Below, one piece after another: positions 52,775 to 63,923 of a DNA stretch of 64,000 bases. The number at the start of each line of letters is the position of its first letter. The first letter of the stretch is position 1. The notes below the pieces were generated by a model, which had not been told where the DNA came from, did no database searches, and was given only the letters and a program-made list of their open reading frames with translations. Origin of the DNA: Acidovorax sp. RAC01. GTDB lineage: Bacteria > Pseudomonadota > Gammaproteobacteria > Burkholderiales > Burkholderiaceae_C. The DNA lies in assembly GCF_001714725.1 (NCBI RefSeq), contig NZ_CP016447.1:2185001-2249000 (forward strand), written 5' to 3'. A program made the position numbers and the translations under genes.

Positions 52775-53395
52775 ATGGTCCCCATCCGTTCCCTGGGCCC
52801 CTCGTACCGCGAGCGGATCACCCAGCACCTGCTGCAGCTCGAACCCGCCGACCGCTACCTGCGCTTTGGCTACGCCGCCAACGACGAGCAGATCCGCCGC
52901 TACGCCGAGCAGCTGGACTTTGACCGCGACGAGATCTTTGGCATCTACAACCGCCGCCTCGAACTCATCGCGATGGCGCACTTGGCGTTTTCCGAGCACC
53001 CCGAGCACAAGCACTGCGCCGAGTTTGGCGTGTCGGTGCTCACGCAGGCACGCGGCCGGGGCTTTGGTGCCCGGCTGTTCGAGCGCGCCGTGATGCACGC
53101 CCGCAACGAGGGCGTGAACATGGTGTTCATCCATGCGCTGTCTGAAAACACCGCCATGCTCAAGATCGCCCGCAACGCGGGTGCCACCGTGCGGCGCGAT
53201 GGGTCCGAATCCGAGGCGTACCTGCAGATTCCCCCCGCCAACCTTGACACGCGCATGACCGAAATGGTCGAGCAGCAGATCGCCGAGGTGGACTACCAGC
53301 TCAAGCGGCAGGCCAAGCAGTTCTGGGATTTCCTGGCCAACGTGCAGGAAGTGCGCAGCGGCGTGCAAAACGCCCGCCACCAATCTGCAGAGTAG
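52775..53395 (+). CDS. GNAT family acetyltransferase
   Basis: A 206-aa N-acetyltransferase. The acetyl-CoA-binding region is VSVLTQARGRGFGARLFERAVMHARNEG (R/Q-x-x-G-x-G/A), preceded by the central strands MAHLAFSEHPEHKHCAEFGV; the last 40 residues are a charged helix. ATG 52775 (MVPIRSLGPSYRERI) was chosen because a strong AAAGGAGG lies eight bases upstream. An earlier in-frame ATG at 52661 lies close to a possible -10 box and has no Shine-Dalgarno, but would add 38 residues. Substrate unknown. Confidence 0.82.
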   Translation: MVPIRSLGPSYRERITQHLLQLEPADRYLRFGYAANDEQIRRYAEQLDFDRDEIFGIYNRRLELIAMAHLAFSEHPEHKHCAEFGVSVLTQARGRGFGARLFERAVMHARNEGVNMVFIHALSENTAMLKIARNAGATVRRDGSESEAYLQIPPANLDTRMTEMVEQQIAEVDYQLKRQAKQFWDFLANVQEVRSGVQNARHQSAE

Positions 53396-53536
53396 TCCTG
53401 CCTTCGTGTCGCCAGGCCGGCCCCAGTGCAGGCGCTCGCGGTGAACAGGTGACGTGCAGTCTTCGTCTGACGGCGTCCTGTCACGGCGATCCGCTATCCT
53501 AGGGGCCTGATTCACTACCGCACGTCGTGCACTCCA

Positions 53537-54421
53537 GTGTCTGACCCGCACCCCGCGCACCCCGGGCGACCGCCCGAACGGGAAGACAAGCGCACCTTCC
53601 TGCAAAAAGTGGCCGAGTTCATTCACCCGGGGCCTGATTCCCGGGAAGAACTCATCGAAACCCTGGCCGATGCCGAAGACAACGACGTCATCGGGGCTGA
53701 GTCCCGCGTGATGCTGGAGCGGGTGATCCGCATGGCCGACATGAGCGCGCGCGATGTGATGGTGGCCACCCCGCGCATGGATCTCGTCAACATCGACGCG
53801 CCGTTTGAAGACCTGCTCCACCTGGTGATCACCACCGCGCATTCGCGGTTTCCGGTATACCAGGGCGAGCGCGACAACATCATCGGCATCCTGATGGCCA
53901 AGGACCTGCTCAAGCTGCAGCGCGCCCCCGAGCTGAACATCCGCGCGCTGCTGCGCCCGGCGGTGTTCGTGCCCGAGAGCAAGGGCCTGAACGACCTGCT
54001 GCGCGAGTTTCGTGGCAACCGCAACCACCTGGCGATCGTGATCGACGAGTTCGGCCGCGTGGCGGGCCTCGTCACCATCGAAGACGTGCTCGAACAGATC
54101 GTGGGCGAGATTGAAGACGAGTTCGACATCCCCGAAGACAACGGCGACATTTTTGGCCTGGCCGACCGCACCTACCGCGTGAGCGGCGACACGCCGGTGG
54201 AGCGCGTGGCCGAGGCGTTTGAAGTGACCTTGCAGGGCACCGACCCCGATGCGCAGTTCGACACCATCGGCGGGCTGATCGCCCACGAGATGGGCCACCT
54301 GCCGCGCCGCGGCGAACAGGTGCAGCTCGGTGGACTGCAGTTTGTGGTGCTCCATGCCAAGGGCGGATCGGTGCGCTGGTTCAAGGTATCGCGGGTCGAC
54401 GACACCAGCGCTGACGGCTGA
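53537..54421 (+). CDS. corC: CorC/YbeX-type CBS-pair protein
   Basis: A 294-aa cytoplasmic protein with two CBS domains (about residues 68-190; DVMVATPRMDLVNID and LLREFRGNRNHLAIVIDEFGRVAGLVTIEDVLEQIVGEIEDEF) and a C-terminal CorC/HlyC transporter-associated domain (about 205-285). It lacks the DUF21 membrane part, as YbeX does. Linked to Mg/Co homeostasis and ribosome-related phenotypes in other bacteria. It starts with GTG, and its TGA overlaps the lnt ATG (TGATG). Confidence 0.93.
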   Translation: MSDPHPAHPGRPPEREDKRTFLQKVAEFIHPGPDSREELIETLADAEDNDVIGAESRVMLERVIRMADMSARDVMVATPRMDLVNIDAPFEDLLHLVITTAHSRFPVYQGERDNIIGILMAKDLLKLQRAPELNIRALLRPAVFVPESKGLNDLLREFRGNRNHLAIVIDEFGRVAGLVTIEDVLEQIVGEIEDEFDIPEDNGDIFGLADRTYRVSGDTPVERVAEAFEVTLQGTDPDAQFDTIGGLIAHEMGHLPRRGEQVQLGGLQFVVLHAKGGSVRWFKVSRVDDTSADG

Positions 54422-56055
54422 TGGCGCGCAGCCGATCCCGTGCGGGGCTGCCGTTGGCCCTGCAGTGCGTGCTGGCGCTGGGTGCGGGCCTGGCCCAGGC
54501 CGCATCCTTGGCGTGGCCGGGCACAGGGCAGCCGCTGTGGTGGCTGCAGATGCTTTCCATGATGGTCTTGGCCGCGCTGCTGCTGCAGGCGCAGCGGCAC
54601 CCGGCGCCGTTTCGGCGCGGGGCGCTTCTGGGCGGCGTGTTTGCCACCGCCTGGCTGGCGGGCACGTTCTGGTGGCTGTTCATATCCATGCACACCTACG
54701 GCGGGCTGGCGGCGCCGCTGGCGGTGGCCGCCGTTTTGGGGCTGGCCGCGTTCTTGGGAAGCTACTACGCAGTCGTTTTGGGGTTTTTTAGCCGCCTTGC
54801 GCCCGTCAATCATGCTTTTTCAGCTATCTTTTTCGGAGCATTCTGGTTGCTGGCCGAACTGGCGCGCGCCACGTGGTGGACGGGTTTCCCGTGGGGAGCC
54901 GTGGGCTACGCCCATGTGGACGGACCGCTCGGTGTGCTGGCGCGCAGCGTCGGCGTGTACGGCGTGGGCGCGGTGGCCGCAGCGCTGGCCCTGCTGCTGG
55001 TGCAGTGCCGCCCCGCGCATCTGCGCAGCGCGCGGGCCTGGGCCCTGGCGGCCGTGCTGTTAGCAGTGTGGGGTGCGGCTGCCGTGCAGCGCCACTGCGC
55101 GGTAGAGCTGTGCCAAACACCGGTGGCCCGCGCAGCAGCGCCCATCACCCTGGAACTGCTGCAGGGCAACATCCCGCAGGATGAAAAGTTCCAGCCCGGC
55201 AGCGGCGTGCCGCTGGCGCTCAAGTGGTATGCCGACACCCTCAAGGCCGCCACAGCCGACCTGGTGGTGGCGCCTGAAACCGCCATTCCGCTGTTGCCCC
55301 AGCAGCTGATGCCGGGCTACCTCGAAGGCATCGCCGGGCACTTTGCACAGACGGGCCGCGCCGTGCTGCTGGGCATCCCCATGGGCGACGAGGCGCAGGG
55401 CTACACCAACTCGGTGCTGGGCATGGGCCCGGGGCAGGGTGATGCGGCATCGGCCTACCGGTATGACAAGCACCATCTGGTGCCCTTTGGCGAATTCATC
55501 CCACCCTTCTTCCGGTGGTTCACAGCCATGATGAACATCCCCCTGGGCGACTTCAACCGTGGCGAGGTGGGGCAGCCCTCGTTTGAGTGGAAAGGGCAGC
55601 GTATTGCGCCCAACATCTGCTATGAGGATCTCTTTGGTGAAGAAATCGGTGCGCGCTTCATCGACCCGGCCCAGGCCCCCACCGTGCTGCTCAACTTCAG
55701 CAACATCGGCTGGTTTGGCGATTCGCTGGCCATCGACCAGCACCTGCACATCAGCCGCATGCGGGCGCTGGAGTTCGAGCGGCCCATGGTGCGCGCCACC
55801 AACACCGGTGCCACGGCCGTCATCGACCACCGCGGCGTGGTCACCCACGCATTGCAGCGCCACACGCGCGGCGTGCTGCAGGCCGAGGTGCACGGCCGCG
55901 GCGTGGATGCCGCAAGCGGCTGGGCGATCACGCCTTATGCGTGGTGGGTGTCGCGGTGGGGGCTGTGGCCGTTGTGGGCCGTGGGGGCGCTGGCGCTGGC
56001 AGGGGCCCTGTTCGCCAACAGGGCGGCACGGGGCCGCCGGGGGCTTGGCGATTGA
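54421..56055 (+). CDS. lnt: Apolipoprotein N-acyltransferase
   Basis: Inner-membrane enzyme that N-acylates the lipid-modified Cys of lipoproteins; 544 aa. Several N-terminal membrane helices are followed by a nitrilase-fold periplasmic domain: catalytic Glu in VVAPETAIPLLP, Lys in YDKHHLVPFGEFIP and Cys in APNICYEDLF, with FSNIGWFGDS after. Residues about 118-140 (VVLGFFSRLAPVNHAFSAIFFG) are encoded by a diverged dispersed repeat lying opposite to gene direction. Coupled to corC by TGATG overlap. Confidence 0.95.
   Translation: MARSRSRAGLPLALQCVLALGAGLAQAASLAWPGTGQPLWWLQMLSMMVLAALLLQAQRHPAPFRRGALLGGVFATAWLAGTFWWLFISMHTYGGLAAPLAVAAVLGLAAFLGSYYAVVLGFFSRLAPVNHAFSAIFFGAFWLLAELARATWWTGFPWGAVGYAHVDGPLGVLARSVGVYGVGAVAAALALLLVQCRPAHLRSARAWALAAVLLAVWGAAAVQRHCAVELCQTPVARAAAPITLELLQGNIPQDEKFQPGSGVPLALKWYADTLKAATADLVVAPETAIPLLPQQLMPGYLEGIAGHFAQTGRAVLLGIPMGDEAQGYTNSVLGMGPGQGDAASAYRYDKHHLVPFGEFIPPFFRWFTAMMNIPLGDFNRGEVGQPSFEWKGQRIAPNICYEDLFGEEIGARFIDPAQAPTVLLNFSNIGWFGDSLAIDQHLHISRMRALEFERPMVRATNTGATAVIDHRGVVTHALQRHTRGVLQAEVHGRGVDAASGWAITPYAWWVSRWGLWPLWAVGALALAGALFANRAARGRRGLGD
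54776..54840 (-). repeat. AT-rich dispersed repeat, copy 10, inside lnt (diverged, antisense)
   Basis: The minus strand reads TGCTCCGAAAAAGATAGCTG, AAAAAGCATGATTGAC, then GGGCGCAAGGCGGCTAAAAAA: the ATAGC, the GCGCAAG(G)CGGC and the A run correspond to the family skeleton, but the first CTAT is lost. It covers a membrane helix of Lnt. A local drop in G+C supports it; it is the weakest of the ten copies. Confidence 0.55.
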
Positions 56056-56215
56056 TACAGGTCAGGCATTGCGTCCGGCGGTGCGCGTGCTTGCGCCACC
56101 CCGTGTTTAGAGGCAGCTCCCTATGCCTTGATAATGGAGCCCCGCAGGCGGGGGCTTGCGGTCGAAAAATGACGAATTCAAGCGGGTACACCGCGGTTCT
56201 GGAGCACGATTGAAG

Positions 56216-56737
56216 ATGGCTGATTCCTTTTCCTACGAACAACTGATTGCCTCGGGCGAAGGCCGGCTGTTCGGCGCCGACAGCGGCCGCCTGCCGCTGC
56301 CGCCCATGCTGATGTTCGACCGCATCACGCACATCGACGGCGATGGCGGTGCCCACGGGCTGGGAATGATCCGCGCCGAACTCGACGTGAAGCCGGACCT
56401 GTGGTTTTTTGCCTGCCACTTCCAGGGCGACCCGGTCATGCCCGGCTGCCTGGGGCTGGATGCCATGTGGCAGCTGATTGGCTTTTACCTGACCTGGCTG
56501 CAACTGCCGGGCCGCGGCCGCGCCCTGGGTGCGGGCGAGGTCAAGTTCACTGGCGAGGTGGGGCCCGACGTGAAGCTCGTCACGTATGAAATCGACATCA
56601 AGCGCGTCATCAAGCGCAAGCTGGTCATGGCCATTGGCGATGCCCGCCTGCTGGCCGATGGCAAGGAAATCTATGTAGCCAACGACCTGCGTGTGGGCCT
56701 GTTCAAGCGCGAGGAAGACGGCAAGGACGCAGCATGA
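56216..56737 (+). CDS. fabA: 3-hydroxydecanoyl-ACP dehydratase/isomerase
   Basis: Makes trans-2- and cis-3-decenoyl-ACP, the branch point of unsaturated fatty acid synthesis; 173 aa. The active site is [25 protein letters not shown], with the His of CHF and the Asp of GLDAMWQ. ATG 56216 ([14 protein letters not shown]) was chosen as the family start. fabB follows with a 4-bp overlap (ATGA), the classical fabAB unit. Confidence 0.96.
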   Translation: MADSFSYEQLIASGEGRLFGADSGRLPLPPMLMFDRITHIDGDGGAHGLGMIRAELDVKPDLWFFACHFQGDPVMPGCLGLDAMWQLIGFYLTWLQLPGRGRALGAGEVKFTGEVGPDVKLVTYEIDIKRVIKRKLVMAIGDARLLADGKEIYVANDLRVGLFKREEDGKDAA

Positions 56738-57957
56738 CCACCAAGAAGCGCGTAGTCATCACCGGCGCGGGCATCGTCTCGTGCATTGGCAACGATCTGG
56801 CAACCGTGGAGGCCTCGCTGCGTGCGGGCACCAGCGGCATCAAGGCGGTGGAAAAGTTCAAGGAACTGGGCTTGCGCAGCCAGGTGGGCGGCGCGCCCGA
56901 GATCGACATCGAAGCGCGCATTGACCGCAAGCAGCTGCGCTTCATGGGCGATGCGGCGGCCTACGCTCAGATCGCGCTGGAAGACGCCATCCAGCAAGCA
57001 GGTCTTACGCCCAGCCAGGTCAGCCACCCGCGCACCGGCCTCATCATGGGCTCGGGCGGCGGCTCGCCCGCCAACCAGATCGAGGCGGCCGACACCCTGC
57101 GCGAAAAAGGCATCCGCCGTGTGGGGCCCTACCAGGTCACGCGCTGCATGAGCAGCACAGTGTCTGCCTGCCTGGCCACCAACTTCAAGGTCAAGGGCAT
57201 CAACTACTCCATCACTTCGGCCTGCTCCACCTCGGCCCACTGCATTGGCGCAGCTGCGCAGCAGATCGCCTGGGGCGTGCAGGACGTGATGTTTGCGGGC
57301 GGTGGCGAAGAGCTGAGCTGGGGCATGTCGCTGCTGTTTGACGGCATGGGCGCCATGTCCAGCAAGTACAACGAAACGCCCGAGAGAGCCTCGCGCGCCT
57401 ACGACGCCAACCGCGATGGCTTCGTGATTGCCGGCGGCGGCGGTGCCGTGGTGCTGGAAAGCCTGGAGCACGCCCTGGCCCGTGGCGCCAACATCCTGGC
57501 CGAGGTGGTGGGCTTTGGCGCCACCAGCGACGGCGAAGACATGGTGGCGCCCTCCGGCGACGGCGCCATTGCCTGCATGCAGCAAGCGATGGAGGGGCTC
57601 GATGCCCCCATCGACTACATCAACACCCACGGCACCTCCACCCCCGTGGGCGACATGCAGGAAGTGCGCGCGATGCGTGCGCTGTTTGGCGACAAGGTGC
57701 CCCCGTTCTCGTCCACCAAGTCGCTCACCGGCCACTCGCTGGGCGCGACCGGCGTGCAGGAAGCCATCTACTGCATGATCATGCTGGACAAGGGCTTCAT
57801 TGCGGGGTCGGCCAATGTTGAAACGCCCGACCCGGCGCTGGGCGACATGCCCCTGGTCACGCAAACGCGCGATGCGCAGCTGACCACGGTGCTGTCCAAC
57901 AGCTTCGGCTTTGGCGGCACCAATGCCAGCCTCGTGCTGCGCCGCTGGACAGACTGA
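56734..57957 (+). CDS. fabB: Beta-ketoacyl-ACP synthase I
   Basis: Elongates acyl-ACP, including the cis-3-decenoyl intermediate from FabA; 407 aa. The Cys-His-His triad is visible: [19 protein letters not shown] and [12 protein letters not shown], followed by [11 protein letters not shown]. The start overlaps the fabA stop by four bases. A strong intrinsic terminator lies 35 bp downstream. Confidence 0.97.
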   Translation: MTTKKRVVITGAGIVSCIGNDLATVEASLRAGTSGIKAVEKFKELGLRSQVGGAPEIDIEARIDRKQLRFMGDAAAYAQIALEDAIQQAGLTPSQVSHPRTGLIMGSGGGSPANQIEAADTLREKGIRRVGPYQVTRCMSSTVSACLATNFKVKGINYSITSACSTSAHCIGAAAQQIAWGVQDVMFAGGGEELSWGMSLLFDGMGAMSSKYNETPERASRAYDANRDGFVIAGGGGAVVLESLEHALARGANILAEVVGFGATSDGEDMVAPSGDGAIACMQQAMEGLDAPIDYINTHGTSTPVGDMQEVRAMRALFGDKVPPFSSTKSLTGHSLGATGVQEAIYCMIMLDKGFIAGSANVETPDPALGDMPLVTQTRDAQLTTVLSNSFGFGGTNASLVLRRWTD

Positions 57958-57992
57958 GCGATCCCTGACGCGTCTTGCGCCTCGGTCGTGAG

Positions 57993-58027
57993 CCCGCCCC
58001 GCTAACGCGGAGGCGGGTTTTTCTTTT
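57993..58027 (+). terminator. Rho-independent terminator of fabAB
   Basis: CCCGCC-CCGC, loop TAAC, then GCGG-A-GGCGGG (one bulged A) followed by TTTTTCTTTT. It is the clearest intrinsic terminator in the window. The end of the convergent LysR gene (58002) lies within it, so the hairpin is also partly coding on the other strand. Confidence 0.85.
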
Positions 58028-58937
58028 CTGCAGCAGGAGTTCGCGGCGAGAGCGCGGCGTGCAGCAGCCCCGGAAGCATCGCCAGCATGCGCGTGGCGTG
58101 CAGGCCGGGCGGGTGCGCGCGGGCGTGGTAGCTGTACAGCGACATGGGCGGCAGCTCATGCAGCTCCAGCGTGACGAACTGCGCCGGGTCCAGACGGGCG
58201 GCCGTGAAAAAGTCCACCACCGTCCAGCCCATTCCCAGCTTCACGAGTTCCAGCGCCAGGCGCGACGTCTGCACCTGCACACCCGGGCCGTCGGGCGCGG
58301 CCATGCGCTGGGCCAGGTCGTCAATCGCCTGCCGCATCGGGTCGTCGCCCACGAGGCGGATCACGGGCACGCGGGCCAGGCGCGCGGCCGGCGTGGCGGC
58401 GCGCGGTGCACGGCTCCACAGCGTGGGCGCCACGGCCAGGTACATGCGCCCGCTCACCAGCAGTTCGCTGCCCACCTGCGGGTGCGGGTGCTTGAAAAAG
58501 CCCAGGCCAAAGTCCACGCTGCGCGTGAGCAGCGCCTGCGTCATCTGGTCCTGGTGCAGTGTGCGCACCTCCACGCCCACCTGCGGGTGCTGCGCCGCGT
58601 GCTGCTGCAAAAGCTGCGGCAGAAACTCGTGGCTGACGGAGGGGATGGCTGCCAGCCGCACATCGCCCGAATCGCTGGTGGCCAGGTTGCGCGCCGTGCG
58701 CTTCAAGGCATCCAGCTGGCGGTAGATGCCGGTGGATTCCGATGCCAGGACCTGCGCCTCGGGCGTGGGTGTGAGCCCTGCCGGGGTGCGCACAAACAGG
58801 CGGTAGCCCAGCTGCAGTTCGGTGTGCGCTACCGCCTTGCTCACCGCCGAAGGCGTGATGCACAGCAGGCGCGCCGCAGCGCTCATGTTGCCGGTCTGGA
58901 ACACGGCCTGGAAGACTTCGAGCTGGCGCAGGTTCAT
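58002..58937 (-). CDS. LysR family transcriptional regulator
   Basis: A 311-aa regulator. The N-terminal helix-turn-helix is MNLRQLEVFQAVFQTGNMSAAARLL..TPSAVSKAVAHTELQLG, followed by a periplasmic-binding-like effector domain from about residue 90. Divergent from the asparaginase gene (177 bp between), which LysR regulators frequently control, so an amino acid or nitrogen signal is possible (inference). Its last codons lie within the fabB terminator hairpin. Confidence 0.92.
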   Translation of the reverse strand: MNLRQLEVFQAVFQTGNMSAAARLLCITPSAVSKAVAHTELQLGYRLFVRTPAGLTPTPEAQVLASESTGIYRQLDALKRTARNLATSDSGDVRLAAIPSVSHEFLPQLLQQHAAQHPQVGVEVRTLHQDQMTQALLTRSVDFGLGFFKHPHPQVGSELLVSGRMYLAVAPTLWSRAPRAATPAARLARVPVIRLVGDDPMRQAIDDLAQRMAAPDGPGVQVQTSRLALELVKLGMGWTVVDFFTAARLDPAQFVTLELHELPPMSLYSYHARAHPPGLHATRMLAMLPGLLHAALSPRTPAAEKKNPPPR

Positions 58938-58988
58938 GGCAACGGGTGCGGAATCACCCCGGCATCGGGCTGTGAATTTGACTCATAG

Positions 58989-60203
<1,215 letters not shown>

Positions 60204-60204
60204 A

Positions 60205-60316
60205 GGGCACCCCCTGAGGCGCTTCGCGCCTTCCCCCTCTCTCGCATTGCTGCGCAATGCGGGAGGGGGACGCTCCCGGCGCGGCGGGGCGGCCCTTGCG
60301 CGGGAGCGCTGGCCTT
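60205..60316 (+). repeat. Hairpin repeat element C, copy 1
   Basis: ACCCCCTGAGGCGCTTCGCG, then CCTTCCCCCTCTCTCGCATTG-CTG-CGCAATGCGGGAGGGGG (a long stem), then GGCGCGGCGGGGCGGCCCTT. A second copy after glyS keeps the outer sequence but has a different stem that still pairs. It lies directly downstream of the asparaginase gene. Confidence 0.8.
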
Positions 60317-60457
60317 GGCAGCGACAGTTTTCGCGTGTGTGACGAATGACGCGGGGACATCTGACACGAAACTTGGCGCACTACGCGTGCGCCGACAGGC
60401 TGCCTGAAACGGTGGTCACTGGTGCGCAACGGCTTACCGCTTGCGTGGCTGGTTGGG

Positions 60458-60492
60458 AAGGCTGGGGCTCCAAAAGGGCTCCGGCCTTTTTT
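60458..60492 (+). terminator. Possible intrinsic terminator
   Basis: AAGGCTGGGGCTCC, loop AAAA, then GGGCTCCGGCC followed by TTTTTT. About eight of eleven stem positions pair. It could end transcription from the asparaginase side before glyQ. Confidence 0.5.
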
Positions 60493-60671
60493 CATGGGCG
60501 GCCGGCCTTTGTGTGCCAGGGCGGGCGGCCCGCTGGGGCGCCGTAAAATCGACGGTTTGCGCGTGCTCCATCGTGCGCGGCTGCTGCGGGGCCGCCGATG
60601 CGGTTCGCTGCAGTTCCTGTTTCCACCCTTCCAAGGCCGGCCTGGCTTGCCAGTGCCCACAATTTCTGACC

Positions 60672-61577
<906 letters not shown>

Positions 61578-61598
61578 GCGCGCGGAAAGAACAAGAAC

Positions 61599-63740
61599 AT
61601 GACCACCCAAAACCTTCTCGTTGAACTGTTTGTGGAAGAGCTGCCCCCGAAGGCGCTCCAGAAACTGGGCGATGCCTTCGCGACCGTGTTGGCCGACCAG
61701 CTCAAGGCCCTGGGCCTGGCCACCGCCGCATCGGCCGTGACGCCTTTTGCCTCGCCCCGCCGCCTGGCTGCGCATGTGACGGCCGTGGCCGACAAGGCGG
61801 CCGACAAGGCCGTGCAGCAAAAGCTGATGCCCGTGACTGTGGGCCTCGACGCCAGCGGCAACGCCACGCCCGCACTGCTGAAAAAGCTGCAGGCGCTGGG
61901 TGCGGATGTGTCTGACCCCTCAGCCGCCGTGGCCGCCTTGAAGCGCGCGCAGGACGGCAAGGCCGAGGCCCTGTTCTATGACAGCGTGGTGCCTGGTGCC
62001 ACGTTGGCGGCTGGCCTGCAAAAGGCGCTGGATGAAGCCATTGCCAAGCTGCCGATCCCCAAGGTGATGAGCTACCAGCTCGAAACCGACTGCGAGCTGC
62101 CCGGCTGGACCAGCGTGAACTTCGTGCGCCCCGCGCACGGCCTGGTGGCGCTGCATGGCAGCACCCTGGTGCCCGTGAAGGCGCTGGGCCTGACGGCTGG
62201 CAACAGCACGCAAGGCCACCGCTTTGAAGCCGCCGTGTCGCCCGTGGTGCTGGCCGATGCCGACAGCTACGCCGCCACGCTGCGCAAGGATGGCGCCGTG
62301 ATCGCATCGTTTGCGGAGCGCAAGGCCGAAATCGCCCGCCAGCTGGCTGCAGCAGCTGCCCAGGTGGGCAATGGCGCCCGCCCCATCGAAGACGAGGCCT
62401 TGCTCGACGAAGTGACCGCGCTGGTCGAGCGCCCCAATGTGGTCATCTGCCAGTTTGAAGAGCAGTTCCTGGGCGTGCCGCAGGAGTGCCTCATCCTCAC
62501 GATGAAGGCCAATCAGAAGTACTTCCCGCTGCTGGACGCCGCAGGCAAGCTCACCAACAAGTTTTTGGTGGTGAGCAACATCAGCCCCGAAGACACCAGC
62601 TTTGTGACCGGCGGCAACGAGCGCGTGGTGCGCCCGCGCCTGGCCGATGCCAAGTTCTTCTTTGACCAGGACCGCAAGAAGACGCTGGCCTCGCGCGTCG
62701 AGGGTCTGGGCAAGGTCGTGTATCACAACAAGCTGGGCACGCAGGGCGAGCGCGTGGAGCGCGTGCGGGCCATTGCCAAAGCCATTGCAACGCAGCTGGG
62801 CGATACGCAACTGGTGGCAGATGCCGACAAGGCTGCGCAACTGGCCAAGACCGACCTCGTGACCGACATGGTGGGCGAGTTCCCCGAGCTGCAAGGCATC
62901 ATGGGCGGCTACTACGCCCTGAACGACGGCCTCGGCGAAACCGTGGCCCACGCCATTGAAGACCACTACAAGCCCCGCTTTGCGGGCGACGCACTGCCGC
63001 GCAACATGGCGGGCGTGGTGGTGGCGCTGGCCGACAAGCTGGAAACGCTGGTGGGCATGTTCGGCATCGGCAACCTGCCCACGGGCGATCGCGACCCGTT
63101 TGCGCTGCGCCGCCATGCGCTGGGCGTGATCCGCATGCTGGTCGAAAAAGACGTGCCGCTCGACTTGAGCGCGCTGCTGGCCGGTGCCGTGCCGGCCTTT
63201 GGTGACAAGATCACTGATGCATCGGCCGCGCTGGCCGACTTCATCTACGACCGGCTGGCCGGCAGCTTGCGCGAACAGGGTTACAGCGCCCAGGAAGTCG
63301 ACGCCGTGCTGGCCCTGCGCCCGCAGCGTCTGGCGCTGATTGAAAAGCAGCTCGCCGCCGTGCGCGCCTTCGCCTCGCTGCCCGAAGCCCCGGCCCTGGC
63401 CGCCGCCAACAAGCGCGTGGGCAACATCCTGAAAAAGGCTGAAGTCGAAGGCCCTGTGGATGCCCACGTGAACCCCGCGCTGCTGGCTGAGCAGGCCGAG
63501 AAAGACCTCTTCGCCGCCCTGCAGCGCTTTGTGCCCGAGGCCGATGCGCAGTACGAAGCCGGCGACTACACCGCCAGCCTGCAGACCCTGGCCGTGCTGC
63601 GCGCGCCGGTGGATGCGTTCTTTGACGACGTGATGGTCAACGCCGAGCAGCTGGACTTGCGCCTGAACCGCCAGGGCCTGCTCAAGAGTCTGCACAAGGC
63701 CATGAACCGCGTGGCTGACTTGTCGCGCCTGGTGGCCTAG
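61599..63740 (+). CDS. glyS: Glycyl-tRNA synthetase beta subunit
   Basis: tRNA-binding partner of GlyQ, 713 aa. Family blocks: LLVELFVEELPPKAL at the start, GQHR-like region NSTQGHRFEA, QLLDEVTALVERPNVV with FLGVPQECLILTMKANQKYFPL, the HD-like segment LVTDMVGEFPELQGIMGGYYA, GDRDPFALRRHALGVIRML, and a C-terminal anticodon-binding region with FDDVMVNAE. Co-transcribed with glyQ. Confidence 0.97.
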   Translation: MTTQNLLVELFVEELPPKALQKLGDAFATVLADQLKALGLATAASAVTPFASPRRLAAHVTAVADKAADKAVQQKLMPVTVGLDASGNATPALLKKLQALGADVSDPSAAVAALKRAQDGKAEALFYDSVVPGATLAAGLQKALDEAIAKLPIPKVMSYQLETDCELPGWTSVNFVRPAHGLVALHGSTLVPVKALGLTAGNSTQGHRFEAAVSPVVLADADSYAATLRKDGAVIASFAERKAEIARQLAAAAAQVGNGARPIEDEALLDEVTALVERPNVVICQFEEQFLGVPQECLILTMKANQKYFPLLDAAGKLTNKFLVVSNISPEDTSFVTGGNERVVRPRLADAKFFFDQDRKKTLASRVEGLGKVVYHNKLGTQGERVERVRAIAKAIATQLGDTQLVADADKAAQLAKTDLVTDMVGEFPELQGIMGGYYALNDGLGETVAHAIEDHYKPRFAGDALPRNMAGVVVALADKLETLVGMFGIGNLPTGDRDPFALRRHALGVIRMLVEKDVPLDLSALLAGAVPAFGDKITDASAALADFIYDRLAGSLREQGYSAQEVDAVLALRPQRLALIEKQLAAVRAFASLPEAPALAAANKRVGNILKKAEVEGPVDAHVNPALLAEQAEKDLFAALQRFVPEADAQYEAGDYTASLQTLAVLRAPVDAFFDDVMVNAEQLDLRLNRQGLLKSLHKAMNRVADLSRLVA

Positions 63741-63743
63741 GAT

Positions 63744-63846
63744 GGGACAACCCCCTGAGGCGCTGCGCGCCTTCCCCCTTCTCTCAGCTATCGCTGGGAA
63801 GGGGGACGACGCCAGCGCGGCGGGGCGGCCCTTGCGCGGCGTCCGC
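63744..63846 (+). repeat. Hairpin repeat element C, copy 2
   Basis: CAACCCCCTGAGGCGCTGCG, then CCTTCCCCCTTCTCTCAGC-TATC-GCTGGGAAGGGGG, then GCGCGGCGGGGCGGCCCTTG. Compared with copy 1 the outer blocks are the same, but the hairpin arms changed on both sides and still pair. It lies directly after the glyS stop. Confidence 0.8.
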
Positions 63847-63923
63847 TCGCTCGGGCCGCGCCCGTATCATCTGCCGAGCGCTTGGCATGCTTCAGCGTTG
63901 AACTCCAGACGGCCTCTCATCCC

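Larger units (their letters stand above)
60204..60671. other. 468-bp intergenic stretch upstream of glyQ
   Basis: It holds repeat element C copy 1 (60205-60316), about 140 bp of GC-rich DNA without a gene, a possible terminator (60458-60492) and the leader of glyQ. GTAAAAT at 60543-60549 is a possible -10 box, without a convincing -35. Confidence 0.5.
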
